A stretch of DNA of 36,969 nucleotides, taken from IMG/VR virus record IMGVR_UViG_3300017527_000966, positions 1-36,969 of that record. One strand, written 5' to 3'. The notes below the pieces were generated by a model that saw only the letters and a program-made list of their open reading frames with translations, was not told where the DNA came from and did not search any database. The DNA is from a virus. Both the position numbers and the translations under genes were made by a program. Below, piece after piece: positions 31,884-36,969 of the stretch (the stretch's first letter is position 1; the number at the start of each line of letters is the position of its first letter).

Positions 31884-32162
31884 CTAAAATTCGCCAAAAA
31901 ACTGGGCCACCCTGCTCATCAACTGAAACACTTCTACCTTCATCACGTGTCGGTTCGGAATTCCGCTACTCCTTCCCAAACACCAACTGCAGTACGTCTT
32001 GTACATCCTCCTAATTACAACCTGCTCCTCCTTCGTAAACGCAGCATCGAGCTTGCGCTTGCCCCGACCAGTGCCCATAACGCTTCTCCACATTTCTACT
32101 ATCATGGCCGGGCACAAATAGCACCGAATCTCATCGCCCTCAAACGCTGTCAATAGCTTCAT
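31884..32162 (-). CDS. Small Cys-pair protein, unknown function
   Basis: The protein has 92 residues. Its start overlaps the upstream stop (ATGA at 32159-32162), implying coupled translation. Two CxxC pairs (RCYLCPAM near residue 14 and YCSWCLG near residue 58) could bind one zinc ion. Between them is a basic stretch, GTGRGKRKLDAAFTKEEQ. The C-terminus is an amphipathic helix (VEVFQLMSRVAQFFGEF). No family recognised. Confidence 0.65.
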   Translation of the reverse strand: MKLLTAFEGDEIRCYLCPAMIVEMWRSVMGTGRGKRKLDAAFTKEEQVVIRRMYKTYCSWCLGRSSGIPNRHVMKVEVFQLMSRVAQFFGEF

Positions 32163-32305
32163 TCCTCAAGCTTCTCCAGTTCGTACCTGTTCTCCGGCTG
32201 CATAAACCGACAGTGCTCCAGCTCATCACAGGCTTCTTCTTCCGTCTCGTGGATCTCCGGTTCTTCAGCATCCACCGGAATCCACGACTTAACTATCCAT
32301 CCCAT
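32159..32305 (-). CDS. Very small acidic protein (48 residues)
   Basis: A short ORF starts at the ATG at 32305 after AAGGAGAAGAAA, and its TGA overlaps the next gene's ATG. The product is MGWIVKSWIPVDAEEPEIHE, then an acidic helix rich in Glu ending ELEKLEE. The good ribosome binding site, the exact stop/start overlap and its fit in an otherwise gap-free operon make it credible. Acidity suggests a DNA-mimic or protein-binding role, but this is speculation. Confidence 0.68.
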   Translation of the reverse strand: MGWIVKSWIPVDAEEPEIHETEEEACDELEHCRFMQPENRYELEKLEE

Positions 32306-32315
32306 TTTCTTCTCC

Positions 32316-32525
32316 TTATTCCGGCTCTTGAATCATCCATTCATACCACTTCTTGAAACGCTCAACAGCTGCCTGCTCTCCTTCGACAGTAATCTTGCCG
32401 ATTCCTCCCTGTCCCGTCTTCACCAAACATTCCGACGCCTTCGACGCAACCTTACGCCAAAACAGACCTGGCTCTGGCACCTTCTGCTCTGGCCATCTTG
32501 GCAGCTTCAATTTTATCTTCGCCAT
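32316..32525 (-). CDS. Small basic protein, unknown function
   Basis: The product is 69 residues, starting MAKIKLKLPRWPEQKVPEPG at the ATG at 32525, which overlaps the upstream TGA (TGATG). It is rich in Lys, Trp and Pro, with a C-terminal helix (AVERFKKWYEWMIQEPE). No motif recognised. It is part of the short-gene run between ligase and polymerase X. Confidence 0.6.
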   Translation of the reverse strand: MAKIKLKLPRWPEQKVPEPGLFWRKVASKASECLVKTGQGGIGKITVEGEQAAVERFKKWYEWMIQEPE

Positions 32526-32758
32526 CACTCACTCTTCAGGACCTGCTTCCAGTAATCCAAATCTCCATCGCCTATCTTGCTAACTGGAAAACTGTTGACG
32601 AAAGCCTCATCCCAATCCGGCAGAGTAGCAACTTCATCAGGCTCCGCCCCGTCGGTGTCCAGATCTACCACGGTAACATGTACATCCTCCAAATCCGCCG
32701 TCACGTCGATACTCTGGATCAAGCCTCCATCTACTGTTATGAACATCTCCTTATGCAT
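32525..32758 (-). CDS. Small acidic protein, unknown function
   Basis: I start it at the ATG at 32758 (GGGAGG, 9-nt spacer), giving 77 residues; an upstream in-frame start lies within the previous gene without a site. The sequence MHKEMFITVDGGLIQSIDVT and HVTVVDLDTDGAEPDE is beta-rich and acidic. A D-L-D-T-D-G motif like this occurs in small phage proteins of unknown role. It ends with a Trp-containing helix (YWKQVLKSE). Confidence 0.62.
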   Translation of the reverse strand: MHKEMFITVDGGLIQSIDVTADLEDVHVTVVDLDTDGAEPDEVATLPDWDEAFVNSFPVSKIGDGDLDYWKQVLKSE

Positions 32759-32972
32759 GGCCAATTTCCTCCCGATCAAAATGACTCGCTACAGCAACCT
32801 CTACCACCAGGGCATTGCAGGTCGCACATCTAATCTTTATCATTCCACCCTCATACCAGGCCCACGTAGGCTCTCCGTTATGACACTTCGAATGCAAGCA
32901 GAGCGGACCATGAACTTCAGTACAGCCTGGCATTCCACCCTGCAAGCCATCCAAATCCTCCTTGTACATCAT
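32751..32972 (-). CDS. Small zinc-ribbon-like protein
   Basis: The protein has 73 residues and overlaps its neighbours by 8 and 1 nt. GCTEVHGPLCLHSKCHNGEP is followed by GGMIKIRCATCNALVVEVAV: several Cys/His and a CxxC knuckle on a beta hairpin. The spacing suggests one or two structural zinc sites. The C-H-N-G-E-P and I-R-C-x-x-C parts look like a recurrent phage small zinc protein. Function unknown. Confidence 0.68.
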   Translation of the reverse strand: MMYKEDLDGLQGGMPGCTEVHGPLCLHSKCHNGEPTWAWYEGGMIKIRCATCNALVVEVAVASHFDREEIGHA

Positions 32973-33187
32973 CAGTTGTCTCCTTCGATTCTCAACAATT
33001 CAGTCGGGAACCACCTTACATTCTGATCTTCCTTCACATCTACAATCAACCTTGCCCATGTCTTCTTTAGCACATGATTGTAACCAGCCGCCATTCGTAT
33101 CGTGCTATCATCTATAATATACTCACGGCCAAGCTCAACATCGTCCTGAATTTCTACCAGGCCGTCCTCCGTCGTTCTCTTAATCAA
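32972..33187 (-). CDS. Small conserved phage protein, SH3-like
   Basis: I start it at TTG at 33187 because AGGAG lies 7 nt upstream; TTG at 33205 has no site. 71 residues. The layout (VEIQDDVELGREYIIDDSTI, then WFPTELLRIEGDN) with a final P-x-ELL-x-IE is that of a short beta-barrel protein common in phage early regions. No enzymatic residues are apparent. Confidence 0.62.
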   Translation of the reverse strand: MIKRTTEDGLVEIQDDVELGREYIIDDSTIRMAAGYNHVLKKTWARLIVDVKEDQNVRWFPTELLRIEGDN

Positions 33188-33197
33188 TACTGCTCTC

Positions 33198-33662
33198 CTA
33201 AACAACTTCTATTTCCCTCCCCTCATACAGCAGCCAATCAGGAGGCTTACCTGCCAGGATAACGGGCTCTCTTTGTACCAGGTATGGACCTACATCGTCG
33301 CTTGTCCTCAGTCCCTTTTCAACTACTCCCGGGAGGGCCACATCAATAAGCCCGCCATCAAGCATTACCCAAGAGTGAAACTCATACGGCGGGTGCCAGT
33401 GGAAACCATACTGACTCTTCCAGTCTCCGCTCCACACCAGCATCGACCCATGGACTACCTGCCCGACACCAAGAATTTCCTTGCACTTTCTTGCCTTATC
33501 TATACAGTTCCAAAATCGGCCAAGCCCTTTCAGTTCTGCTACCACCCTCCAGATTTCTTCTTCGCTGACAACATCACCTAAAATCGGCCACCGTTCTTCT
33601 CCAGTCATAACTTCGCTGAAATCCTCAGTAAAATCTGAGAAACCTGTTGTTACAAGCTGCAT
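33198..33662 (-). CDS. Hypothetical protein, possible transglutaminase/papain-like fold
   Basis: The protein has 154 residues and ends 10 nt before the next good start. The middle contains CKEILGVGQVVHGS, later YEFHSWVMLDGGLIDVALPG. A Cys-containing helix, then H-S-W-V on a strand, then I-D on the next strand is the order of a Cys-His-Asp site in transglutaminase-like and papain-like proteins. If so, Cys in CKEI, His in FHSW and Asp in LIDV would be the triad. The match is weak, and a non-catalytic role is equally possible. Confidence 0.6.
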   Translation of the reverse strand: MQLVTTGFSDFTEDFSEVMTGEERWPILGDVVSEEEIWRVVAELKGLGRFWNCIDKARKCKEILGVGQVVHGSMLVWSGDWKSQYGFHWHPPYEFHSWVMLDGGLIDVALPGVVEKGLRTSDDVGPYLVQREPVILAGKPPDWLLYEGREIEVV

Positions 33663-34649
33663 CTATCCTCCCAACTGCTCAAAAAGAGCACAGTCGCTCC
33701 TGGATTTATCATTCCTCCACCTAACAAACATTGGAAATCTAAATCTATCGCCATCCCACCCCGACACTTTCATCTCCGCAACTCTTCCTTCATATCTCCA
33801 GAAGCATCGGTAGCCCCACTCTGTTTCCGCCTCTGGCAGGCCGAACATCTTTCCTACTTCATACGTCGCGCCTACATCGTCCTGCATCCCCATCGTGAAC
33901 GTTGCCGCCGTCCCGTTGGGAATGGGCTCAATTCCATTCATTGGAGAACCATTCGCTCTACCCTCAGTCACTCCAATCACGAATGCGTCTACCGTCCGCT
34001 TCTCATCTCCTTTGAGCTTCCACCAATTAGGATTCGTTCTTCCCGTCAATGGGAGCCCCGCGTCTATGTACTTCGCTACACCGCCCTCATAGCCATCCAG
34101 ATAAATCCTCTCCAAATTCTCCGGTGTCGCAGGATACCTGTCATTCAGTCTAACCTTTGGATCGGCAAGAGCCTCTACAACTATCTGTGCCAAATCGTAT
34201 CGTATTCTATCTGGCTGATCTCTTACATCTTGTCCACACCAGAACATCGCTCCCCATGTCGTGTACCCCGCGAAAAGTCCTACCTTATAATTCGCCTGCG
34301 TCTTCTTATCAAAAGAGCCGTCCTTACGAATAATTTCAGTCTGTTCTCCATCTAACATCGTGTCTGCAAACTCCGGAAGGTGGAGTTGATGATACCTCGG
34401 AGGGACTCCCTCCAACAGCCTAAAATTTCCAGCTTCGGCTACGCCTTTCTTCATATCCTGTCGATTTCGACCAACTACCAAACTTCGCCTCTTACCTATC
34501 TGGAGCGTTGCCCTGCAACCATCAATCTTTGGCTCTATCACCCACCCAGGCTCAGTCCAGATCCTTTTCGGGGCCTCTTCTAAGTAGGCTCCTTTCGCCT
34601 GCGGACACACTATCTGTTTTTCATTCCGAATGTCTCTCATCGTATTCAT
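33663..34649 (-). CDS. ATP-dependent DNA ligase
   Basis: The 328-residue enzyme seals nicks using ATP. The adenylation lysine is Lys41 in the motif I sequence EPKIDG (39-44). Other motifs are VVGRNRQD (58-65, motif Ia-like), LDGEQTE (99-105, motif III), YEGGVAKY (187-194, motif IV) and WWKLKG (209-214, motif V). A C-terminal OB-fold-like region of about 110 residues follows, with W-x-Y-R-C-F-W-R-Y and E-M-K-V-S. There is no large N-terminal DNA-binding domain, so it is a compact viral-type ligase. The start at 34649 or 34640 is uncertain. Confidence 0.93.
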   Translation of the reverse strand: MNTMRDIRNEKQIVCPQAKGAYLEEAPKRIWTEPGWVIEPKIDGCRATLQIGKRRSLVVGRNRQDMKKGVAEAGNFRLLEGVPPRYHQLHLPEFADTMLDGEQTEIIRKDGSFDKKTQANYKVGLFAGYTTWGAMFWCGQDVRDQPDRIRYDLAQIVVEALADPKVRLNDRYPATPENLERIYLDGYEGGVAKYIDAGLPLTGRTNPNWWKLKGDEKRTVDAFVIGVTEGRANGSPMNGIEPIPNGTAATFTMGMQDDVGATYEVGKMFGLPEAETEWGYRCFWRYEGRVAEMKVSGWDGDRFRFPMFVRWRNDKSRSDCALFEQLGG

Positions 34650-34917
34650 CCCACCCTTGCATCTCCAGTAACCAATTCTGTATCATTCTATGCCTCATTA
34701 TGAGGTAATCGAATTCCTTCTCCAGCTCTTCTACCCGCTTGTATAACGCCTTCATCTCAGCTGACGTCCTAACTTCTATCAAATATCCCTTCTGTCTCCG
34801 CATGAGCTGAAGCCTGTCTGACATATTAAACATGCTCCACCCGAGCGCTCCGAATAACGTCATACAACAGACAACAGCTACTATCAGCCATCCTACACCG
34901 TCTCTGCTTTTTCTCAT
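34621..34917 (-). CDS. Single-pass membrane protein with coiled coil
   Basis: The ATG at 34917 follows GACGGAGGTAGT and overlaps the upstream TGA (ATGA), giving 98 residues. One membrane segment (WLIVAVVCCMTLFGALGW, about 10-27) is followed by a helix with heptad pattern (EMKALYKRVEELEKEFDYLI). The topology resembles inner-membrane spanin-like or phage membrane-anchored proteins, but it sits next to the ligase, not a lysis gene. The 3' end overlaps the ligase by 29 nt. Confidence 0.68.
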   Translation of the reverse strand: MRKSRDGVGWLIVAVVCCMTLFGALGWSMFNMSDRLQLMRRQKGYLIEVRTSAEMKALYKRVEELEKEFDYLIMRHRMIQNWLLEMQGWDEYDERHSE

Positions 34918-35246
34918 ACTACCTCCGTCCACGATGCCTTCATGTCCGTATTCCATCTTTTCCGGGCAGCTTCCTCACCAAATCGTCTAAAATACCGCAG
35001 CCTGACAAGACGCCTCTTTTCGTTACTTACAATGATCTCCGGGGCGTCCAACCCCAATAGAGTCTTAAGCTTTGTCACCTGGCCATCTATCAAGAGATCC
35101 ACCCCAGCCATTCTCACATGCTTTCTCCAGATCCTCCACTGTCTTCCTCTCCAAGCCCGGAACTGCTGCTTCGTGCATTCCATCGTCTTCGGAAACGACG
35201 TCATGTGATTAGGCTTGAAATATTTTATCTTCGTTGACTTTTCCAT
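34914..35246 (-). CDS. Basic protein, unknown function, first gene of an early operon
   Basis: The protein has 110 residues and is very rich in Arg, Lys and Trp (FRAWRGRQWRIWRKHVRMAG, then RRLVRLRYFRRFGEEAARKR). It starts after GGAGGTAACAAA, about 20 nt downstream of the predicted start of the promoter at 35272-35299. The charge suggests nucleic acid binding, but no fold is recognisable. The stop overlaps the next ATG. Confidence 0.65.
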   Translation of the reverse strand: MEKSTKIKYFKPNHMTSFPKTMECTKQQFRAWRGRQWRIWRKHVRMAGVDLLIDGQVTKLKTLLGLDAPEIIVSNEKRRLVRLRYFRRFGEEAARKRWNTDMKASWTEVV

Positions 35247-35271
35247 TTTGTTACCTCCATCTTTTATTTTA

Positions 35272-35299
35272 AGTATATCATACCTGGCAACTGTGTCAA
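35272..35299 (-). promoter_or_regulatory. Sigma70 promoter with extended -10 (ligase operon)
   Basis: TTGACA (35294-35299), a 16-nt spacer ending TGA, and TATACT (35272-35277). The spacer contains AGTTGCC and ATGATAT, shared with the promoter at 31335-31362. It should drive the run from 35246 to at least the gene at 31397. Confidence 0.87.
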
Positions 35300-35326
35300 A
35301 TCACTCATCTTTTTTTCGTCATCTGC

Positions 35327-35340
35327 TGCAAGCGCTTGCA
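35327..35340. promoter_or_regulatory. Palindrome TGCAAGCGCTTGCA, copy 4
   Basis: A perfect 14-bp core lies 27 nt upstream of the -35 box of the promoter at 35272-35299 and 3 nt after the stop of the gene at 35344. Confidence 0.7.
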
Positions 35341-35343
35341 AAT

Positions 35344-35742
35344 TCAATCCAGGTAGACGGCAAGCTCCTCCGGTGGGATCTGCATCAAAGTAACGTGAGA
35401 TGTCGGATTTCTTGTCTTCTTCTTTTTTCGCTTCACCCTCTTAGCCACCAAAACGTCCACTTTACACAACCACCTTATCTCTCTGAAGTCTGCTACCTTT
35501 AACCAGCTCTCCAGAGCCGCCAAAATTTTCTCTACTTCCGCCTGCATTTTATTCATTATCCCTAATATCGATAGCGCCTTGTGCCAACACCAGTCTGCAA
35601 ACATTCGGACAGCCTTCCATTTTGAATCTCTGTTCTCAACCCACAACGTCACCAGTTGTGCCGGTCTCATTTTCGAACAGTACCGAAGCATAAATTCAAC
35701 TTTTCTTCGGCACTGACGCTCCCTCGTCATCAACGCTCTCAT
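35344..35742 (-). CDS. Basic hypothetical protein
   Basis: The protein has 132 residues, starting after GGGAGGTGGTGA within the 3' end of the preceding gene (47-nt overlap). It is helical and basic with several Trp and Cys (LRYCSKMRPAQLVTLWVEN, MFADWCWHKALSILGIM). A Lys/Arg cluster near residue 105 (KRVKRKKKKTR) could bind nucleic acid. It is the last gene before the palindrome and promoter at 35272-35340. No family recognised. Confidence 0.62.
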   Translation of the reverse strand: MRALMTRERQCRRKVEFMLRYCSKMRPAQLVTLWVENRDSKWKAVRMFADWCWHKALSILGIMNKMQAEVEKILAALESWLKVADFREIRWLCKVDVLVAKRVKRKKKKTRNPTSHVTLMQIPPEELAVYLD

Positions 35743-35953
35743 TCACCACCTCCCGGCAAAACTCAAAACTCGTTTGTCTTGCGGGCAACAAACTCATAGC
35801 ATCTACCTCAGCCAACCTCCTTCTAAGCTGTCGCTCATACTCCATCCTCTCCGAACAATTATCGTTCTCCTCACACCGGAGGCACACCAGGCTATGAACT
35901 CGTGGTAAGTTACTCCGGCCTTTACAAACTAAGTAATTCGTTAATCCTTTCAC
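35696..35953 (-). CDS. Small Cys-containing protein, unknown function
   Basis: The 85-residue product starts at GTG, overlapping the upstream TGA. VCLRCEENDNCSERMEYERQ near residue 24 gives a CxxC-x5-C arrangement typical of short phage proteins with a metal-binding loop. A charged helix follows (RQLRRRLAEVDAM). The 3' part overlaps the next gene in another frame, so the exact C-terminus has low coding constraint. Function unknown. Confidence 0.58.
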   Translation of the reverse strand: MKGLTNYLVCKGRSNLPRVHSLVCLRCEENDNCSERMEYERQLRRRLAEVDAMSLLPARQTSFEFCREVVNESVDDEGASVPKKS

Positions 35954-36456
35954 TTCTTTTTCTTCCCCTTCACCTTTGGCGCGGCCAGTAACATCATCTC
36001 CTTCTCAGTAATCTCAGGAAGCGAACCAAACTTTTCCGTGAACTCCTCCAGCAAATCAGGCATCGCTTCAAAAACGTTCTTTATATCCTGCCCTACTCCA
36101 GAAAGTCTAATCTGCCTGACCATGCTGCCCGCTGCCGATCTTACTTCGTTCAGAGGGGCGTTCAGTATCGCCAATCTCCTTCCAACTTCCTCACCTATCT
36201 TCGACACGTACACCCCATTTACATACCGCTTCTTTTCTACACCACTAATCTTTTCGCCGATCTCCTTCAACCGTAGGTTCAGGGCTGCCTGCTCTTCATA
36301 CAATCCGTAAACTCCCATATCCTTCTTTACCTGAATCTCAACCTGATCCTTGATCCCTTCAGTTCTTGCTTCGAGCTTACTCATCAACGGACCAAAATCA
36401 TCCTGCACCATTTTCTCATACATTTGAATCATCTGTACGCCAATCGTTTTCCCCAT
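35950..36456 (-). CDS. Helical hypothetical protein with Lys tail
   Basis: The protein has 168 residues and a very good start (AAGGAGGAGTAAA before ATG). It is predicted almost fully helical: YEKMVQDDFGPLMSKLEART, EEQAALNLRLKEIGEKIS, then VFEAMPDLLEEFTEKFG. It ends with a Lys-rich tail (KVKGKKKK). Alternating charged residues suggest a coiled-coil or DNA-associated protein. I do not recognise a family. Downstream genes are coupled by overlapping stops and starts. Confidence 0.65.
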   Translation of the reverse strand: MGKTIGVQMIQMYEKMVQDDFGPLMSKLEARTEGIKDQVEIQVKKDMGVYGLYEEQAALNLRLKEIGEKISGVEKKRYVNGVYVSKIGEEVGRRLAILNAPLNEVRSAAGSMVRQIRLSGVGQDIKNVFEAMPDLLEEFTEKFGSLPEITEKEMMLLAAPKVKGKKKK

Positions 36457-36488
36457 TTTACTCCTCCTTCATTTCCGCATCTCTACTA

Positions 36489-36740
36489 CTACCATTTCCT
36501 CAATCTCCAACTTTCCGGTGTCAACGTCCCCGGCTCCAAATGGCCTTTCCTATCCATCGTCCTACTTCGGACATTCCAGCGATTCGTAACTATAACATCC
36601 TTCTCCACAAACCCCTTAGAGTCTCCATACATATTTCTTATCACATACCTTTCGGGGTTTATAACACCTGGCTCTAAGACATCTCCGCCTTCTACAGCAA
36701 AGAATCCGGCAAGAACCGTCATCAATAACAGCTTCTTCAT
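36489..36740 (-). CDS. Small exported protein with short repeats
   Basis: The protein has 83 residues. Residues 1-18 (MKKLLLMTVLAGFFAVEG) form a signal peptide. The mature part is about three 22-residue units of the kind x-LEPG-x-x-x-PE-x-x-x-x-R: LEPGVINPERYVIRN, FVEKDVIVTNRWNVRS, HLEPGTLTPESWRLR. Such YD/WN-type repeats form small beta structures in exported bacterial proteins. The start overlaps the preceding stop (ATGA). An exported protein in a phage early region may act on the host envelope, for example in exclusion, but this is speculation. Confidence 0.66.
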   Translation of the reverse strand: MKKLLLMTVLAGFFAVEGGDVLEPGVINPERYVIRNMYGDSKGFVEKDVIVTNRWNVRSRTMDRKGHLEPGTLTPESWRLRKW

Positions 36741-36969
36741 TCTTCACTCACCTCCTTTCCCTCCGGTCGGACTACGCCTACGAGCTGGTACTTCCATCCT
36801 ATCACTACTCCCGAAATATCCGGGCAACGCACCGGCGGCGTCTCCATTTCAAGCTGTGCCTTCTTTGATCCATACGACAGAAAAACTCGGTGGCCAAGCT
36901 GTGCGCTGTCAAGCGCTACATTCTCATACACCGCAACTCCGTCTCCTCGGGCCAGCCATTTTTCGGCCA
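36737..36969 (-). CDS. Small conserved phage protein, 5' end outside the window
   Basis: The reading frame stays open to the right edge and reads KWLARGDGVAVYENVALDSA, then QLGHRVFLSYGS and RPEGKEVSEE. I treat it as partial because the upstream WLARGDGVAV part looks like protein; a GTG at 36931 with GAGGAG about 11 nt upstream is an alternative start (64 residues). The D-G-V-A-V-x-E-N and L-G-H-R-x-F-L pattern is familiar from small phage proteins of unknown function. Its stop overlaps the next start. Confidence 0.62.
   Translation of the reverse strand, partial: AEKWLARGDGVAVYENVALDSAQLGHRVFLSYGSKKAQLEMETPPVRCPDISGVVIGWKYQLVGVVRPEGKEVSEE

Noticed and set aside
1-36969. tRNA or other structured RNA genes
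   Set aside because: I saw no cloverleaf or recognisable riboswitch. The few intergenic gaps are short and accounted for by promoters, palindromes and one terminator.

Overview
The window is a contiguous piece of a tailed (caudoviral) bacteriophage or prophage genome. Every gene I can support is on the minus strand, so transcription runs from high to low coordinates. Start and stop codons overlap or nearly touch, and most starts have strong GGAGG-type ribosome binding sites. The TP901-like tape measure, the BR0599-type hub protein, the NlpC/P60 tail peptidase and the lambda-J/GTA-like tip protein form a long-tailed tail-tip module best known from phages and gene transfer agents of Gram-negative bacteria. 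The host itself cannot be named from this sequence.

Layout in transcription order. (1) 36969-29839 is an early/accessory block of small genes: two short exported or conserved phage proteins, zinc-ribbon-like proteins, an ATP-dependent DNA ligase (33663-34649), a minimal family-X DNA polymerase-like protein (30767-31303), a winged-helix/zinc-ribbon protein, and a Rho-independent terminator at 29839-29870. Two sigma70-type promoters (35272-35299 and 31335-31362) share an unusual conserved spacer. (2) About 200 nt of non-coding DNA follows, then a third promoter (29577-29606). (3) 29538-23868 is the head and neck: XkdF-like protease, scaffold-like ORF with two internal ribosome binding sites, major capsid protein, connector/completion proteins, tail terminator and tail tube. 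No portal or terminase is present. (4) 23808-14715 is the tail: assembly chaperone with a -1 frameshift at A AAA AAG, tape measure, tail-tip proteins, hub with four cysteines, NlpC/P60 peptidase. (5) 14715-131 is the tip and adhesin region: central tip protein, modular fibres with SPRY, discoidin-like and LamG domains, a signal-peptide fibronectin-III protein, three tandem paralogous adhesin-like proteins, a GT4 glycosyltransferase, and repeat proteins. Position 28 to the left edge is the start of a further gene.

The most striking feature is a threonine tract cassette. Nine genes, most of them encoding unrelated virion proteins (major capsid protein, neck protein, a tiny basic protein, tail tube, tail-tip proteins, fibres), end in or are punctuated by runs of 5 to about 20 Thr/Ser codons, usually closing with Thr-Ser-stop. 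In the fibres the same tracts separate folded domains. At one place (about 10316-10385) a tract plus an in-frame TAG sits inside a LamG domain, so that the first strand ends one gene and the rest begins the next. A phage-encoded GT4 glycosyltransferase lies in the adhesin cluster. I propose that these tracts are mucin-like, possibly O-glycosylated surface tails and/or recombination joints for domain shuffling. That is inference; the tracts themselves are directly visible.

A second unexplained system is a set of four copies of the palindrome TTGCAAGCGCTTGCAA (two perfect 16-mers, two with a perfect 14-bp core), all intergenic and each upstream of a gene start. It resembles LacI-family operators, but no LacI-type regulator is encoded in the window.
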